Source: Chrysopilus asiliformis (lineage: Eukaryota > Arthropoda > Insecta > Diptera > Rhagionidae). Taken from it: DNA of 64,000 nt. Location of the stretch: positions 29,313,487 to 29,377,486 of the forward strand of contig OZ035960.1 of assembly GCA_964034945.1 (NCBI GenBank). The letters run 5' to 3'. The notes below the pieces were generated by a model, which was given only the letters and a program-made list of their open reading frames with translations, was not told where the DNA came from and searched no databases. Position numbers and translations under genes: made by a program. This document shows, piece by piece, positions 48,001-55,589 of the stretch. Position 1 is the first letter of the stretch, and each line of letters begins with the position of its first letter.

Positions 48001-49538
48001 GATTAAAATTGTTACCCGTTATAAACAAGCGAATTCCCTGAACCCAGGCGGGCATTCCGGCTAGAGGGTTAATTTGAAAAGCATTTTTTCCCTGGTAATA
48101 AGAAAAACCGTATAAAAGCAAATACACCCGCAATTTTTCGCAGAAAATTATTAAAACACGTTATTATATTAACAAATTTCTTAGATATAAATAAAATATA
48201 TCCGCAATTCAGTAACAAACATAAAAAACAAGTGAAAAAAAAGATTATGGTTGATCCTGCGGCATAATAGTCGGATATTCCAATGTAATATAGCACATTT
48301 TATACCGAAAAGATCACAAACAAAATCAACCAAAATCCCATCATGAAGTAACAGGATTTTCCTTGAGAATTTATATAAATATATAACATTTACTGGTTCG
48401 TTATGCTGGTGCTGGTTTTCAGCATGTATTTGATTTCCCATCTTAAAGGATCCACGAAAAGACCACTAAAGGTATTGCGTTTTAATATCAAATAAATCAA
48501 TTAGATGAGTTTCACGTAACTCCCATTCCATTTTCGCAATTTTTTTCTTCTTTGGTGCCATTTCACTCCATGTTGGGGTTTTTCTATTTTAATACACGGC
48601 CAAGTAGAGTGGATGAAATAGAGAAAATTGGTATACGAACGTAGAATATTTTGCTATATTGAACTTCAGTTATCCTTTTTCATTTCAAATTTTCCACCCC
48701 ACTAAAGTAGAGTCCATTATAGCCCTGAAGCTTTGCAGTTGAGACGTTGAACGCGGTTAAGCCATTTTCAATACCAAAGAGAAATCTTGCGAATTTTTTG
48801 CGAAGGAAAGATGGGGTGGGGTGGCTCGGAATGAAACAGAAGCGAACCGATGTGTATAAGACTAAATCCCTTATGGGATTCTGAAAAATGACTCGACCAT
48901 AATAGAGGATTACCAAATAAATAGTATATAACCCAACTATAAAAAACATTTATTTCGTTTAACCGCAACGAGAAAAAAAATCTTTACAAAGTCTCTCCCT
49001 TATTGGTGGGGATTTTTTGCGATGTACAAACGTCTTAGATTTTTATATTTTCCAAGCACGAGTATAACAGGTTTTTGGAACCTTGAAGTTGTAGTATATT
49101 TTATACAGTTTTAAGATTCTGGGCAATGAACAGAAAACGAATAGAAAAATTGTTCAACTTACCTTGCGAAGGCGATCGGACGCCCATCTTGACTCTATTC
49201 TGCTATGCTACACAAACATAATTAAAAAGTTAAATTGAAAATATATCCTTATGATTTTCGATTTAGTTTTCTTTTCTTATGCTTCTTCTTATTATATTTC
49301 CAGGTCTCGAAGGACTTCTTTGGCCGAACGGTAACGAAACAGTCCAATCTTACAGTACAGGAAGGTAAGAATTCCAATAATGCCATAGTTTGTTCAATAT
49401 GAATTGAATGTTGGATGTAATATTTTTGATTTTTCAGGTGGAACTGATGTCATTGTTAAAAGTCCAATCTGGTATCGATACAAGGAAGGTTTCAATAATG
49501 CCGTTCGAAAGGATGTTATCATGTCGGATATTTTATAA
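21083..49538 (+). CDS. Ctf18: CTF18 (CHTF18), large subunit of the alternative replication factor C clamp loader; 15 exons
   Basis: CTF18 joins RFC2-5 and the Dcc1-Ctf8 pair to load PCNA during leading-strand replication and sister-chromatid cohesion. Exons: 21083-21152, 21217-21730, 21789-21954, 22019-22224, 22284-22630, 22765-22990, 23053-23169, 23230-23332, 23389-23525, 24757-24991, 33621-33796, 33864-33997, 35671-35897, 49304-49364, 49438-49538. All introns are GT-AG and all phases join. The total is 2820 nt, giving 939 residues, close to the usual 940-1000. LWVEKYKP leads the AAA module (exon 4); Walker A GPPGLGKTT at about 374-382; Walker B LDEIDG at 434-439; sensor 1 CICND at 477-481; sensor 2 GNDIRSC at about 535-541; DFFGR at 890-894, the conserved C-terminal segment. 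The start MDYPTEEEEFEMM is the only ATG in frame with exon 2. Introns 10 and 13 are very large and full of transposons. Identity is near certain; exons 1-3 boundaries are slightly less so. Confidence 0.95.
23915..24514. mobile_element. hAT-like MITE in CTF18 intron 9
   Basis: The element runs from TAGAGATGTAAAAAAACCGG to the complement of TAGGGATGTCAATTTTTTG. It is bounded by a perfect 8-bp duplication GTCCATAG (23907-23914 and 24515-24522). The TAGRGATG terminus and 8-bp target are hAT features. The arms are rich in AACCGGTT-type words. A foldback element is nested inside. It is non-coding. Confidence 0.8.
24175..24314. mobile_element. Foldback MITE nested in the hAT-like MITE
   Basis: ATATCTGTGGCAACAAGTCA at the left is repeated as its exact complement at the right, enclosing a total of 140 bp. 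It inserted after the host hAT MITE. Confidence 0.7.
25261..25543. mobile_element. Inverted-repeat MITE in CTF18 intron 10
   Basis: CCACGGCATACAGACAACCA and the following AGGTATGCTGTAAAC are mirrored at the right end. Weaker inner matches (TCGGCACAA, GACGTCA) show that the arms once extended further. It is 283 bp and non-coding. Confidence 0.7.
25793..25868. repeat. Short hairpin
   Basis: CGTCGCTTGAATTCT and its complement AGAATTCAAGCGACG enclose a loop of about 46 bases. It is probably a tiny MITE. Confidence 0.5.
26280..26555 (+). mobile_element. Helitron-like 3' end fragment
   Basis: The stretch has the CTGTCTGTTCGCTTAAAACTCGAGAACCGCTGAACCGATTT-type opening text common to the Helitron-like repeats here. 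It ends AGGGGCGAAGCCCCTAG followed by T. The hairpin abuts the CTAG and the 5' end was not located, so this is tentative. Confidence 0.35.
28203..28295 (+). mobile_element. pogo-like terminus (fragment)
   Basis: TA followed by CAGGGAAAGCTCCTCTAAGC resembles a Tigger/pogo end. An inverted echo GGTGTCCGCTTAACAG lies about 60 bp downstream. A similar terminus TACAGTGGCCCTGCTTAATAG begins at about 28144. No complete element could be closed. Confidence 0.35.
28369..28665. mobile_element. Foldback element 'CAAAGAACGATGCA', copy 2
   Basis: Same left arm and same inner arms (GGAAAGGGCGCAGTCTCTAG, CATCCATATATGGCG and complements) as the copy nested at about 13446-13805. It is about 300 bp in CTF18 intron 10. 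The minus-strand frame here is an artefact of the palindrome. Confidence 0.6.
28760..29300 (-). repeat. Dispersed repeat family R, reverse copy with three tandem sub-units
   Basis: Three sub-units of about 150 bp each carry the complement of CCCATACAAATGG, a 'gttatgtaaaatca' word and the complement of TTTTCTCGAAAACGGT. The copy ends in the GTCTCTAG region. It shows most clearly that family R has an internal tandem array. Confidence 0.6.
30060..30250 (-). repeat. Dispersed repeat family R, reverse fragment with GACG tract
   Basis: CCTTTCGAAAGATATGGTGTTCACGG is followed by (GACG)n at 30088-30130, then the complement of CACAAAAATGAACTACACCAGG. This is the 5' part of family R. Confidence 0.55.
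30565..31782 (+). mobile_element. Helitron-like element with internal 120-bp tandem repeats
   Basis: It starts TCTATATATATAAAAATGG after a host A and ends GGGTCTGCTAG before a host T. That matches the 5'-TC...CTRR-3' and A|T rules of Helitrons, and the 5' end resembles the 2.7-kb Helitron at 40044-42722. No replication-helicase coding remains. A second, reversed and shorter copy lies at 34757-35269. The expected 3' hairpin is weak, so confidence is moderate. Confidence 0.6.
30738..31690 (+). repeat. Minisatellite, about 120-bp unit, nine copies
   Basis: GAAGGTCCTGTAAGGATAA or close variants recur at about 30738, 30859, 30981, 31099, 31221, 31336, 31461, 31549 and 31669. Spacing is 115-125 bp except one unit of about 88 bp. 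Each unit also holds CCCCGGAAAAATTG and GATCACGAATCCGGTATTAG. The open frames on both strands here come from these repeats. Confidence 0.8.
33998..35670 (+). other. CTF18 intron 12 (1.7 kb)
   Basis: Donor GTAAATATTG and acceptor CTTCAATATTAG join a split glycine codon. The only recognisable content is the reversed Helitron-like copy at 34757-35269. The rest shows no exon. Confidence 0.85.
34757..35269 (-). mobile_element. Helitron-like element, short reversed copy
   Basis: On the minus strand it begins TCTATATATATATATAAATGG after a host A and ends GGGTCTGCTAT, a one-base change from CTAG. The interior has two and a half of the same 120-bp units as the copy at 30565-31782. It was probably derived from that family by loss of units. 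Confidence 0.55.
36221..36490. mobile_element. MITE 'TAGTAAATCTAAC' family, uninterrupted copy 2
   Basis: AATAGTAAATCTAACTATTT at the left and the exact complement at the right enclose a 270-bp element. Its centre repeats AACTATTTTGTAATTG words. It is the intact counterpart of the split copy at 13334-14615. Confidence 0.75.
37781..38190 (+). mobile_element. TIR element 'TACCCGTATGGTGAAACC', truncated copy
   Basis: Starts TACCCGTATGGTGAAACCAA and is nearly identical to the complete copy at 41077-41635, but its right TIR is missing. It contains the CACAAAAATGAATTACACCAG region, a short GTCC tract and a run of 19 G at 38038-38056. The same site in the other copy has about eight G. Confidence 0.6.
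38455..39110 (+). repeat. Dispersed repeat family R, long copy
   Basis: It begins near CTATATCACATAGGAGTATA, runs through CACAAAAATGAACTACACC and GTCCGTCCGTCTGTCTGTCC, then three partial 150-bp sub-units with TTTTCTCGAAAA. Family R is commonest in this intron. Confidence 0.6.
40755..41060 (+). repeat. Dispersed repeat family R, copy inside the Helitron
   Basis: CACAAAAATGAACTACACCAGG, a GTCTGTC tract and TTCTCGAAAATGGTGAATCG are all present. A further degenerate sub-unit block lies at about 41670-41900. Confidence 0.55.
41077..41635. mobile_element. TIR element 'TACCCGTATGGTGA', complete copy
   Basis: TACCCGTATGGTGAAACC at the left pairs with TCACCATACGGGT at the right, 559 bp apart. It sits within the Helitron. 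The apparent proteins on both strands, rich in Cys-Leu-Ser-Val or Thr-Asp-Arg-Arg, are translations of its GTCTGTCC microsatellite. Confidence 0.65.
41206..41297. repeat. GTCTGTCC microsatellite
   Basis: About 90 bases of alternating GTCT and GTCC tetranucleotides. The same tract is short in the sister copy at 37781. Confidence 0.85.
42952..43200 (-). pseudogene. C-terminal fragment of a non-LTR retrotransposon ORF2
   Basis: On the minus strand one frame gives LRWAVQVTRMSESDP with KVFCG. After a single frameshift at a run of T it continues RRRGRPDLRWQDGVDQDAK, then NYRTSARDRDLWRESLR and AKIGNRL and a stop. This is the 'GRP-RWxDDV...DR-W' tail found after the reverse transcriptase in many insect non-LTR elements; I cannot name the clade. 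A (GA)n run lies directly downstream. It is 5' truncated and frameshifted, hence dead. It lies next to MITE copy 2 in CTF18 intron 13. Confidence 0.75.
43201..45083. other. Repeat-poor stretch of CTF18 intron 13
   Basis: No transposon ends or family R text are recognised here, unlike the rest of the intron. Several minus-strand frames (43667-44056, 44083-44454, 44397-44642) are open but hydrophobic or low in complexity, with no known domain and no clear splice sites. A palindrome TTACTGTAGTTACTTA...complement is at about 44977-45034. Confidence 0.4.
45084..45473. mobile_element. TIR element carrying a GATTRC hexamer array
   Basis: CCCAATTCAGACTA at the left and TAGTCTGAATTGGG at the right bound 390 bp. 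About 280 bp of this is a (GATTAC/GATTGC)n hexamer array. The remainder has an inner palindrome (CCAATGAGATCAAAGCTTTCA and complement). The array gives long Ile-Thr/Ile-Ala and Leu-Arg open frames that are not genes. Confidence 0.7.
45098..45375 (+). repeat. Hexanucleotide array (GATTAC / GATTGC / GATTGT)
   Basis: About 46 units with mixed variants and rare GCTATT units. It is enclosed by the TIRs of the element at 45084-45473. Confidence 0.9.
45556..46760. mobile_element. TIR element 'CCCAACTAACAA', TA duplication, 1.2 kb
   Basis: CCCAACTAACAA and its complement TTGTTAGTTGGG are bounded by TA (45554-45555, 46761-46762). The interior repeats words such as CTCATAAAA, AGTTTTATGAG and ACTCTTATGA. 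It is non-coding. The TA target suggests a Tc1/mariner-type derivative, without other proof. Confidence 0.65.
47343..47815 (-). mobile_element. Helitron-like 'CCGATTGGCCTGAAATTT' family, reversed fragment
   Basis: On the minus strand this is the repeat-unit region of the element at 52975-53433: GTTACTTTTTCGCC, CCGATCGGCCTGAAATTTGG, then CCTATTAAAAAGTAGCC and CCCTCCCC-rich spacers. Two to three units of about 175 bp are present. Neither terminus is preserved clearly. Confidence 0.6.
47863..48072. mobile_element. piggyBac MITE 'TTAACCCTCTA', 210 bp
   Basis: TTAACCCTCTAACTGGAAT at the left and ATTCCGGCTAGAGGGTTAA at the right, with TTAA as target on both sides. The right subterminal block AGGCGGGCATTCCGG matches that of the 1.9-kb piggyBac element at 56202-58099 (AGGCGGGCAGTCCTGG). 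It is therefore a short relative of that element. Confidence 0.8.
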
Positions 49539-49682
49539 AAAGTTGTCGGAAAATGTTTATATTGTTTTAAAGAAATTGTTAAAGTATTTTGGTATCAAGT
49601 GTATTTAGAGTTTGTATCAACGTTTACTAAAAATTAAAAGTAAATAAGTGTTCTTAATGTTATTCATAGATTTAGTACAATT

Positions 49683-49688
49683 AATAAA
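49683..49688 (+). terminator. AATAAA polyadenylation signal of CTF18
   Basis: The hexamer lies 145 bases after the CTF18 stop codon and is the first one downstream. Confidence 0.65.
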
Positions 49689-49977
49689 ATTATAAAATAT
49701 TTAGTATTTTTACATGAATTTTGTACTTTTTTTGGTTCGTTGAAATGTTGTAGCCATTTGGATAAGTCATCGACAATATTTTTAAGATCAAGAAGAAACA
49801 TAATTTTCTTGGATTTTCTGAAATTTTACTTCACCATGAAAAGATTTCTATGCAGTTAATATTTGGAAGAAAATCATACAAGTTTTAATATTTCAAAATC
49901 ATTCCTGTAAAGTTTTATTGTGGAATTGCAATGAGATCATATTTTAAAAACTGGAAATGTGACATAAGCATAGCTTA

Positions 49978-50569
49978 ATCTACCTAGCTGTGAGATGATA
50001 CCATCCCTACATAATTAAACCGCTTATAATGTAAAATAGGGTATTATATTGAAATTTAAGACCTCTACCTGTAAACCTCATCCGAGTTTGACGCAATTTT
50101 TTGCATTCGGAAGCTGTTAGAACTCTATGGAACGCGATTTTGGAAAAAATAACTGTTTTCGAGATAATCACAAAAATCTTTTCCATTTGTATGGGAGGGG
50201 GGGTAAGGAGTGGTCAGATTTAATTTTGATGTATGGCAGAGTTATGTCCAATCATACTCTAAATAAACACTTTTTGTCTAAGCAAATTAAAAAAAAATAG
50301 CCGTTTTCAAGAAAATTGCAATTTTTTTTTTACATTTTTATGGGAGGGAGGGAAGAGGTAGTTCAATATTTCCCATTTTCGGAAGAGGTTTAATTTTTTG
50401 ATAAAAGGCTGATTTATGCCAAATTTCAACTTTCTACTTCAATTAGTTCTCGAGTTTTGGAATGTTTTTGTTGAAAAACTTTCAACATTATACCCACTTA
50501 TATTCTTCATATAGGGTCTGATTATCTAAGAAAGGTATCATCTCATCGTTAGATGGATTAAAATGTGTT
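49978..50569. mobile_element. TIR element 'TTAATCTACCTAGC'
   Basis: TTAATCTACCTAGCTGTGAGATGATACC at the left is mirrored imperfectly by GGTATCATCTCATCGTTAGATGG at the right. A single related end lies at about 25050 in CTF18 intron 10. The interior contains family R-like text (GTATGGGAGGG). It is non-coding. Confidence 0.5.
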
Positions 50570-50739
50570 TTCGTTATCATAATTACCCCGTACAAGTTTT
50601 AGTTCAATTTTCAGCAAGGAGTATCAAGACAATAAAAAAGAAAAGTCCGATAAAAATTGGCTGACTTTTATATGGTGGAAAAAATTATGAAAAATAACTT
50701 CAAAATCGCTAAAATGGCGGCCATGTTGAAAAGGCATTA

Positions 50740-50990
50740 CACCAAGGTGTTTGAAGTGACAAGAAAGTTTAGATTTCCGCATGTCTGTCTGTCTGTTCAA
50801 ACACCATAACTTTCGAACACCATAACTTTCGAAGCCAGAGATGCGTTTCTCGTAAATGGCAAGGCTAAGTTCTTGATGGGCAAAATCGGCGTATTCCTTC
50901 CCTTCTCCCCCATAAAAACAAAATAGTTTTGTGAAATTTTGTCGGAAACGGTGACTCATGTTGAACAATTTATATATGTCAAAAATGTAC
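50740..50990 (+). repeat. Dispersed repeat family R, short copy
   Basis: TTACACCAAGGTGTTTGAAG, GTCTGTCTGTCTG and CACCATAACTTTCGAA (the last duplicated in tandem) mark this as family R. Confidence 0.5.
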
Positions 50991-51533
50991 GACGTTTTAA
51001 ATGTACGAAATCGTATAAACGAAGCACCCATTGTGCGGGATCTTAAATGAAAGGGCTGGGAAAAAGTTCATAAATTTGTTTTTTCAAACTTCGCATTTTT
51101 TTGAAATATGAAAAGGGTTTTTTCAAACAAATATACGGTACTAAACTGTTTTAAAACGGAGATGAATGGCCTGGAAATGGGGTGGAGGCTTCGAAATACT
51201 CAAAAATTTGATTGACCTACTTTAGGGATAGTCCCTAACACAGTGCAGTGATTATCAAACAATTTTCCCGATAGCCGTCTTCAAATTAAGAACCAGTTTG
51301 AAATAGCCGAGGGGACATTAGTTCAAAACTCAGATCTTTGATTCATTATTTGAAGTGTTTGAAATTTAAATTTAATGATCGTAATTCAAATTCTATGTTA
51401 GTTTCTTAATTTTAAAACAAATCTTTATTAATTGTATTATAATTCAAGTTAAATTTGAGAAAACCCAAATCAACATTTTTTTTGTTATTAAAAGCGATGA
51501 GTTTGTTGAACTGTGAACCTATTTGTTAATAAC

Positions 51534-51638
51534 TGCTAATGGCTTTCAGCTTTATGACCTGCAGTTCTTTAAAAGACAAGCTTCTTTTGGAACCAGAGTT
51601 AATTTGAATTTTAAAGTCGAACCTGCTACTGTAGTAAC
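51534..51638 (+). promoter_or_regulatory. Proximal promoter and leader of Kunitz gene A
   Basis: This region is conserved in the truncated copy (55855-55961) and in part upstream of gene B (59370-59450). Shared words are GACCTGCAGTTCT, a TTAAAAGA box about 70 bases before the ATG that may serve as TATA, and GAAGTCGAACCTGCTACTGT directly before the ATG. Conservation of three paralogous leaders suggests function, but it may only reflect recent duplication. Confidence 0.5.
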
Positions 51639-54600
51639 ATGAATTCGAAAGTTCTCGTTTGTGTTTTGGCGATTTTGGCTTGTTTGGTCTTAGCGACTGC
51701 CCACAAACCTGGTAAGTATTTGCAATCATATAAAATACTCACCCCGATTGCGAATGTCGTGTCGTTTTCGACAAGAGTCGTTTTACGTGTTGTTGTTGGT
51801 AGAAAAACACTACCAACAACACGAGAAACGACTCTTGTCGAAAACGACACGACACTCGCAATCGGGGTGACTCTTTAGTTTTTATTATTATTTGTATATA
51901 TAAGTGGGCTATCGGCTGGGTTCTTTTTAAAATTATTGTAAAATAAACACAGTTTAATAAGTTTATTGCTATATTGAAAAAAGTTAATTTTTCGATTAGT
52001 TATGGAATATATTCATGGCTGTCTCGGCTGATTTTGCAGTAGCCCATCCGCTTTCAACCCAATTTTGCTACATTTTCGAGTCATATTTCACGAACAGCTC
52101 AATTAATATTTCGCTAAAGTACCTGAGTCGAGTCGTGTTTGGATTGTTAGCGTCACAATCGATCTTTGATGGCACCCCGCAAAAAAATCAGTATTTCCCA
52201 ACGTTGTTCAAGCGAAGATCAATTCATTCCGTACCGCGGAGACACTAAAAATCTATCGATATTTCGAGCGTGTTTATGTTGGCTATGTCGAAATAACAGG
52301 TAAAGGGTGGTTAAATTTTAAGGGCCGATGTTGAATGTGAACCACACCTAAACGTCAAGTTTTTTTCTGCATTTCATTTGACATTTCTCAATTTCAGACT
52401 AACTCAATTTGAACCATGGAAAGATACACAATCGAGAACGCGTTAGTTATTCAGGCTTATTATGAAAATGGGCGTTCAAATCAAGCGTCGTCAATGGTCA
52501 GAATGGTGGCAAGAAATGGCAACAGGGGATGATCAATTTTCGAAGAAAATCATCTTCAGTGATGAGGCACATTTTCACCTCAGTGGATTCGTCAATAAGC
52601 AGAACAGCGGCCTTTGGGCGAATGATAATCCAAGAGTGATTGTTGAAAAACCAATGCACCCACAAAGAGTGACTGTTTGGTGCGGTTTATGGGCTGGCGG
52701 CACGAAGTGCACGATATGCATTTTGATTTGAACGCCCATTTTCATAATAAGCCTGAATAACTTTAACGCGTTGCTCGATTGTGTATCTTTCCATGGTTCA
52801 AATTGAGTTAGTCTGAAATTGAGAAATGTCAAATGAAATGCAGAAAAAAACTTGACGTTTAGGTGTGGTTCACATTCAACATCGGCCCTTAAAATTTAAC
52901 CACCCTTTAGTACAAAATGAAACTAGTCGATGTCCCACCTTTTAGTTGCAATTACTACTATAATTTAGTAAAAATCATACTAATAAAAATGAGTTGGTGT
53001 CTGTCTGTCTGTCTGTTCCTCTTTCACGCAAAAACGGCTGAACCGATTGACTTGAATTTTGGCATGAGTGTCTGAGGTAGTTCTGGTTCCAATATAGGCA
53101 TACGGAAAAGTAGCGCGAGGGGTGGGGGAGCAAGGGGAGGGGGTAAAGTGATTTCGAAACTTAGTTTTTGCGGGGAAACTACTGAACCGATTGGCCTGAA
53201 ATTTGGCATAGATGTTCGTCGGGGGTCCAGCCCCAACATAGACCCATTAAAAAGTAGCCCGAGAGGTGGGGGAGTAAGAAGAGGGTGTAAAGTGATCTAT
53301 AAACTTAGCTATTCCTCTATGTTACCCTTTCGCGGGGAAACTACCGTGCCGATTGGCCTGAAGTTTAGCTCCAACATAGACCATAAAAAAAATTGAAAAA
53401 ACTTAACCCGGCACCGACGGGTATGCAAGCTAGTTGCTAATAAAATTTGACCAAACCCAGAAGTTATATTCATAGAAGCCATTTATATTAGTGGTTCTCA
53501 ATTTGTTGTATTCCGGTACACCGTTTTGAGAAATTAAGCGTTATAAACTTTTCTTGCGATGAGAAGAGGTTAACGTTTTAACGCACGGTTTTTTTTTAAA
53601 TTGGCTATAAAAATATTTTGTCATACTATTAATTTTATGGAACGATTCTCAGTGGAAAGAATAAAAAATACGAGTTGATAACTACTAATCCACACCTGCC
53701 ATGAATGTCGTTAGTGTCGCTGTCACGTCTGATGTTATGTCTAGCGAAGATTGAAATGTCAGCTGTTACAACATAAAAGTCTAACATTTTTTGTTGACAT
53801 CTTTGCTAACAGAAATCGTAACAGAAATGGAATTTAAGATGGCGGATTCTAATTTTTCACGTGCAGAGTGGCTCCGTGTTATAAACGAATACTGTTTAAA
53901 AGTCATTTTTACAAAGAAATGATTTGAAAAATGCATCGTGGGGGCAGCAGGAGGCCGAATTTCATTTTAGTGCGGAGATTTTAAAGAAAAAAGTGAAATC
54001 ACAAATCGTCATATTTACTACTCTGAGTTGTTTATTGCTCAACGCATTTCTGGAACTGAAATGTCATGCCAGAATCAGCAGCCCACCTACGTCACAACAG
54101 ACTTTTCTAATGACATTTCTGCTAACATTTATGTCAGAGTTTCCGGCAGGTCTGGATGGCGTGTAAGGTGAAAGACGTGAAATATAGGCCGGAATACAAT
54201 TGGCTCGACACAACATTTACGGCGACAAAGTTGTCCTCCAAATACAAGTCCGCACACTTTGTTCTAAACGTAATTTGCTTTTCATTTGATTTTGAGTTTA
54301 AAATCTTTAAAACCTGAAATGTCGCCGGGAATAAGGGGAACCTTAGGGTGATCCATGGTCTAAAACACGCTTTTTGATGCCAAGTAAGCTTCCCTGAAAG
54401 TTTCATCCAAATCGGTTCCGTGGTTCTCGAGTTTTAAGCGAACAGACAGACACACAAGCCTATTACAGTAATCCCTCCCCTACTGCGCGGTTTCTATCTG
54501 CGCGATTTCGCAACTGCGCGGCTAAGTATTTAATACCAAAATTTCGAACTGCGCGGTAAAAATTTCGCAGTTGCGCGGTATTTTTTAAAAATTTCGTTTA

Positions 54601-55252
54601 AAAAAACATGTTTCTAACCCCAAAATTTCATACAAAGTAGGGTTCACAGTGCGCGGTTTCGGTTTGCGCGCTCTTTTTGTGGAACGTATCTACCGCGCAG
54701 TGGGAGGGATTACTGTATATTAAATAGATTTTCATTGAAAGGCAAGAAATTAGATTTTTTACGAATTACTTGCAAACTAGCGGTTCCTTATAAAAACGTC
54801 TAGAGAAAGAACAAAAGATATTAGAACATTTGCATCGTAAATCGATACCTTTCACCGTTATCGAGATATTTCAAATTTCGTAAAGATATTTCAGGTTTCA
54901 GATTGCATTTATTTCGTCAAAAAGGTTCATATTTTATATAAGCTAATATTTTATTTGTCGGGTTATAGTGTAAATTTGTGCAGGAACATAGATTTTGTTT
55001 AAGAAAATCATAGGCTGTTCACATCAGATATTTTTCTTTGAATTCAGATACATTTTGTGTTTAATATTAATACTTTAATTTTTAGACCGCTGCAGAGAGC
55101 GAAAACAACCTGGAGAATGTTTGGCGTATTTGCAACGTTGGTGGTATAATAAACAGCATAATATTTGCGAAGTATTCGTTTATGGAGGGTGCAATGGGAA
55201 TGGCAATAATTTTATGTTTAAGAAAGACTGTGAATTAACATGTAAAAATTAA
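51639..55252 (+). CDS. Kunitz-type protease inhibitor A, secreted, single domain, two exons
   Basis: Exons are 51639-51711 and 55086-55252, giving 79 residues. Exon 1 encodes a signal peptide (MNSKVLVCVLAILACLVLATA) and the start of the mature chain. Exon 2 encodes one Kunitz domain. The six cysteines are spaced 8-15-7-12-3, exactly as in BPTI. The core RWWYN, FVYGGC and GNNF motifs are present. The P1 position directly after Cys2 is Leu (GECLAY), so chymotrypsin- or elastase-like targets are more likely than trypsin. The phase-1 intron after HKP is shared with gene B. AATAAA overlaps the stop region at 55251-55256. The 3.4-kb intron holds a foldback MITE, a mariner derivative, a Helitron and a pogo MITE. 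Site of expression cannot be told. Confidence 0.92.
51740..51869. mobile_element. Palindromic MITE in Kunitz A intron
   Basis: CACCCCGATTGCGA and its complement end a 130-bp near-perfect hairpin, flanked by ACT on both sides (51737-51739, 51870-51872). It begins only 28 bp after the splice donor of exon 1. Confidence 0.75.
52303..52907. mobile_element. Tc1/mariner-type element with 185-bp terminal inverted repeats and transposase scraps
   Basis: AAGGGTGGTTAAATTTTAAG and its complement lie at the ends, with TA flanking (52301-52302, 52908-52909). The inverted repeats extend about 185 bp. They include the transposase start, MERYTIENALVIQAYYENG, so the N-terminal coding sequence exists in both orientations. 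Between them lies a catalytic-region scrap: DDQFSKKIIFSDEAHFHLSG, then NPRVIVEKPMHPQRVTVWCG and LWAGG, typical of IS630/Tc1/mariner transposases. The N-terminal and catalytic pieces are out of order for a working enzyme, and the C-terminal part is missing. Confidence 0.8.
52975..53433 (+). mobile_element. Short canonical Helitron with internal repeats
   Basis: It starts TCATACTAATAAAAATGAG after host A and ends ATGCAAGCTAG before host T. The stem-loop ACCCG-GCACCGA-CGGGT precedes the end by about ten bases. The interior has two to three units of about 170 bp, each with CCGATTGGCCTGAA and AGTAGCCCGAGAGG. It is 459 bp and non-coding. Related copies lie at 47343 and 60205. Confidence 0.8.
53434..54465. 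other. Kunitz A intron, no gene recognised
   Basis: No exon is supported. The frames at 53924-54166 and 54134-54406 have no known domain. The right end (GTGGTTCTCGAGTTTTAAGCG with ACAGACAGACACACAAGCC) is Helitron-family 5' text read in reverse. Confidence 0.4.
54466..54715. mobile_element. pogo-like MITE rich in CTGCGCGG
   Basis: CAGTAATCCCTCCCCTACTG and the complement of CAGTAATCCCTCCCACTGCG are flanked by TA (54464-54465, 54716-54717). The inner sequence repeats CTGCGCGG and TGCGCGGT. It is 250 bp, non-coding, and interrupts Helitron-like text. Confidence 0.75.
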
Positions 55253-55385
55253 TAAAGCTATTATTTTCTAAAAAAGTTAATATAAATTATTTTATTTGCC
55301 TTAGTGGTATCTATTTGGATGTTTCTGCAAGTTTTCCATGAGTTACAAGTATTTCGAATGGTTTCAATCAGTGCAAAAATTATAA

Positions 55386-55512
55386 GGCCCTATCACAGAA
55401 TCCGATACGATTGGTTGGAATCGTAAACTCAATGCTGTTGTTGGTATAAAACACTAACAACAACATTGAGTTTACGATTCGAACCATTCGTATCGGATTC
55501 TGTGATAGGGCC
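55386..55512. mobile_element. Palindromic MITE 'GGCCCTATCACAG'
   Basis: GGCCCTATCACAGAATCCGA and its complement end a 127-bp hairpin with an inner pair GTTTACGATTC-type arm. It lies between Kunitz A and the broken third copy. Confidence 0.7.
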
Positions 55513-55589
55513 AATAGACAAAAATTTGGATGATATTATTTAGCCTGAAGGAAATTCTTTAGTTTTCCATCCTCTTCCTACAACATTGA

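Larger units (their letters stand above)
35898..49303 (+). other. CTF18 intron 13 (13.4 kb), transposon-filled
   Basis: Donor GTAAGTATTT follows exon 13 (GGAAACT) and acceptor TTATATTTCCAG precedes exon 14 (GTCTCGAAGGACTTC); phase is 0 on both sides. The intron holds at least nine mobile elements listed separately. Segment 36491-37780 and segments 43201-45083, 46763-47342 and 48073-49303 show no gene I can support. Confidence 0.85.
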
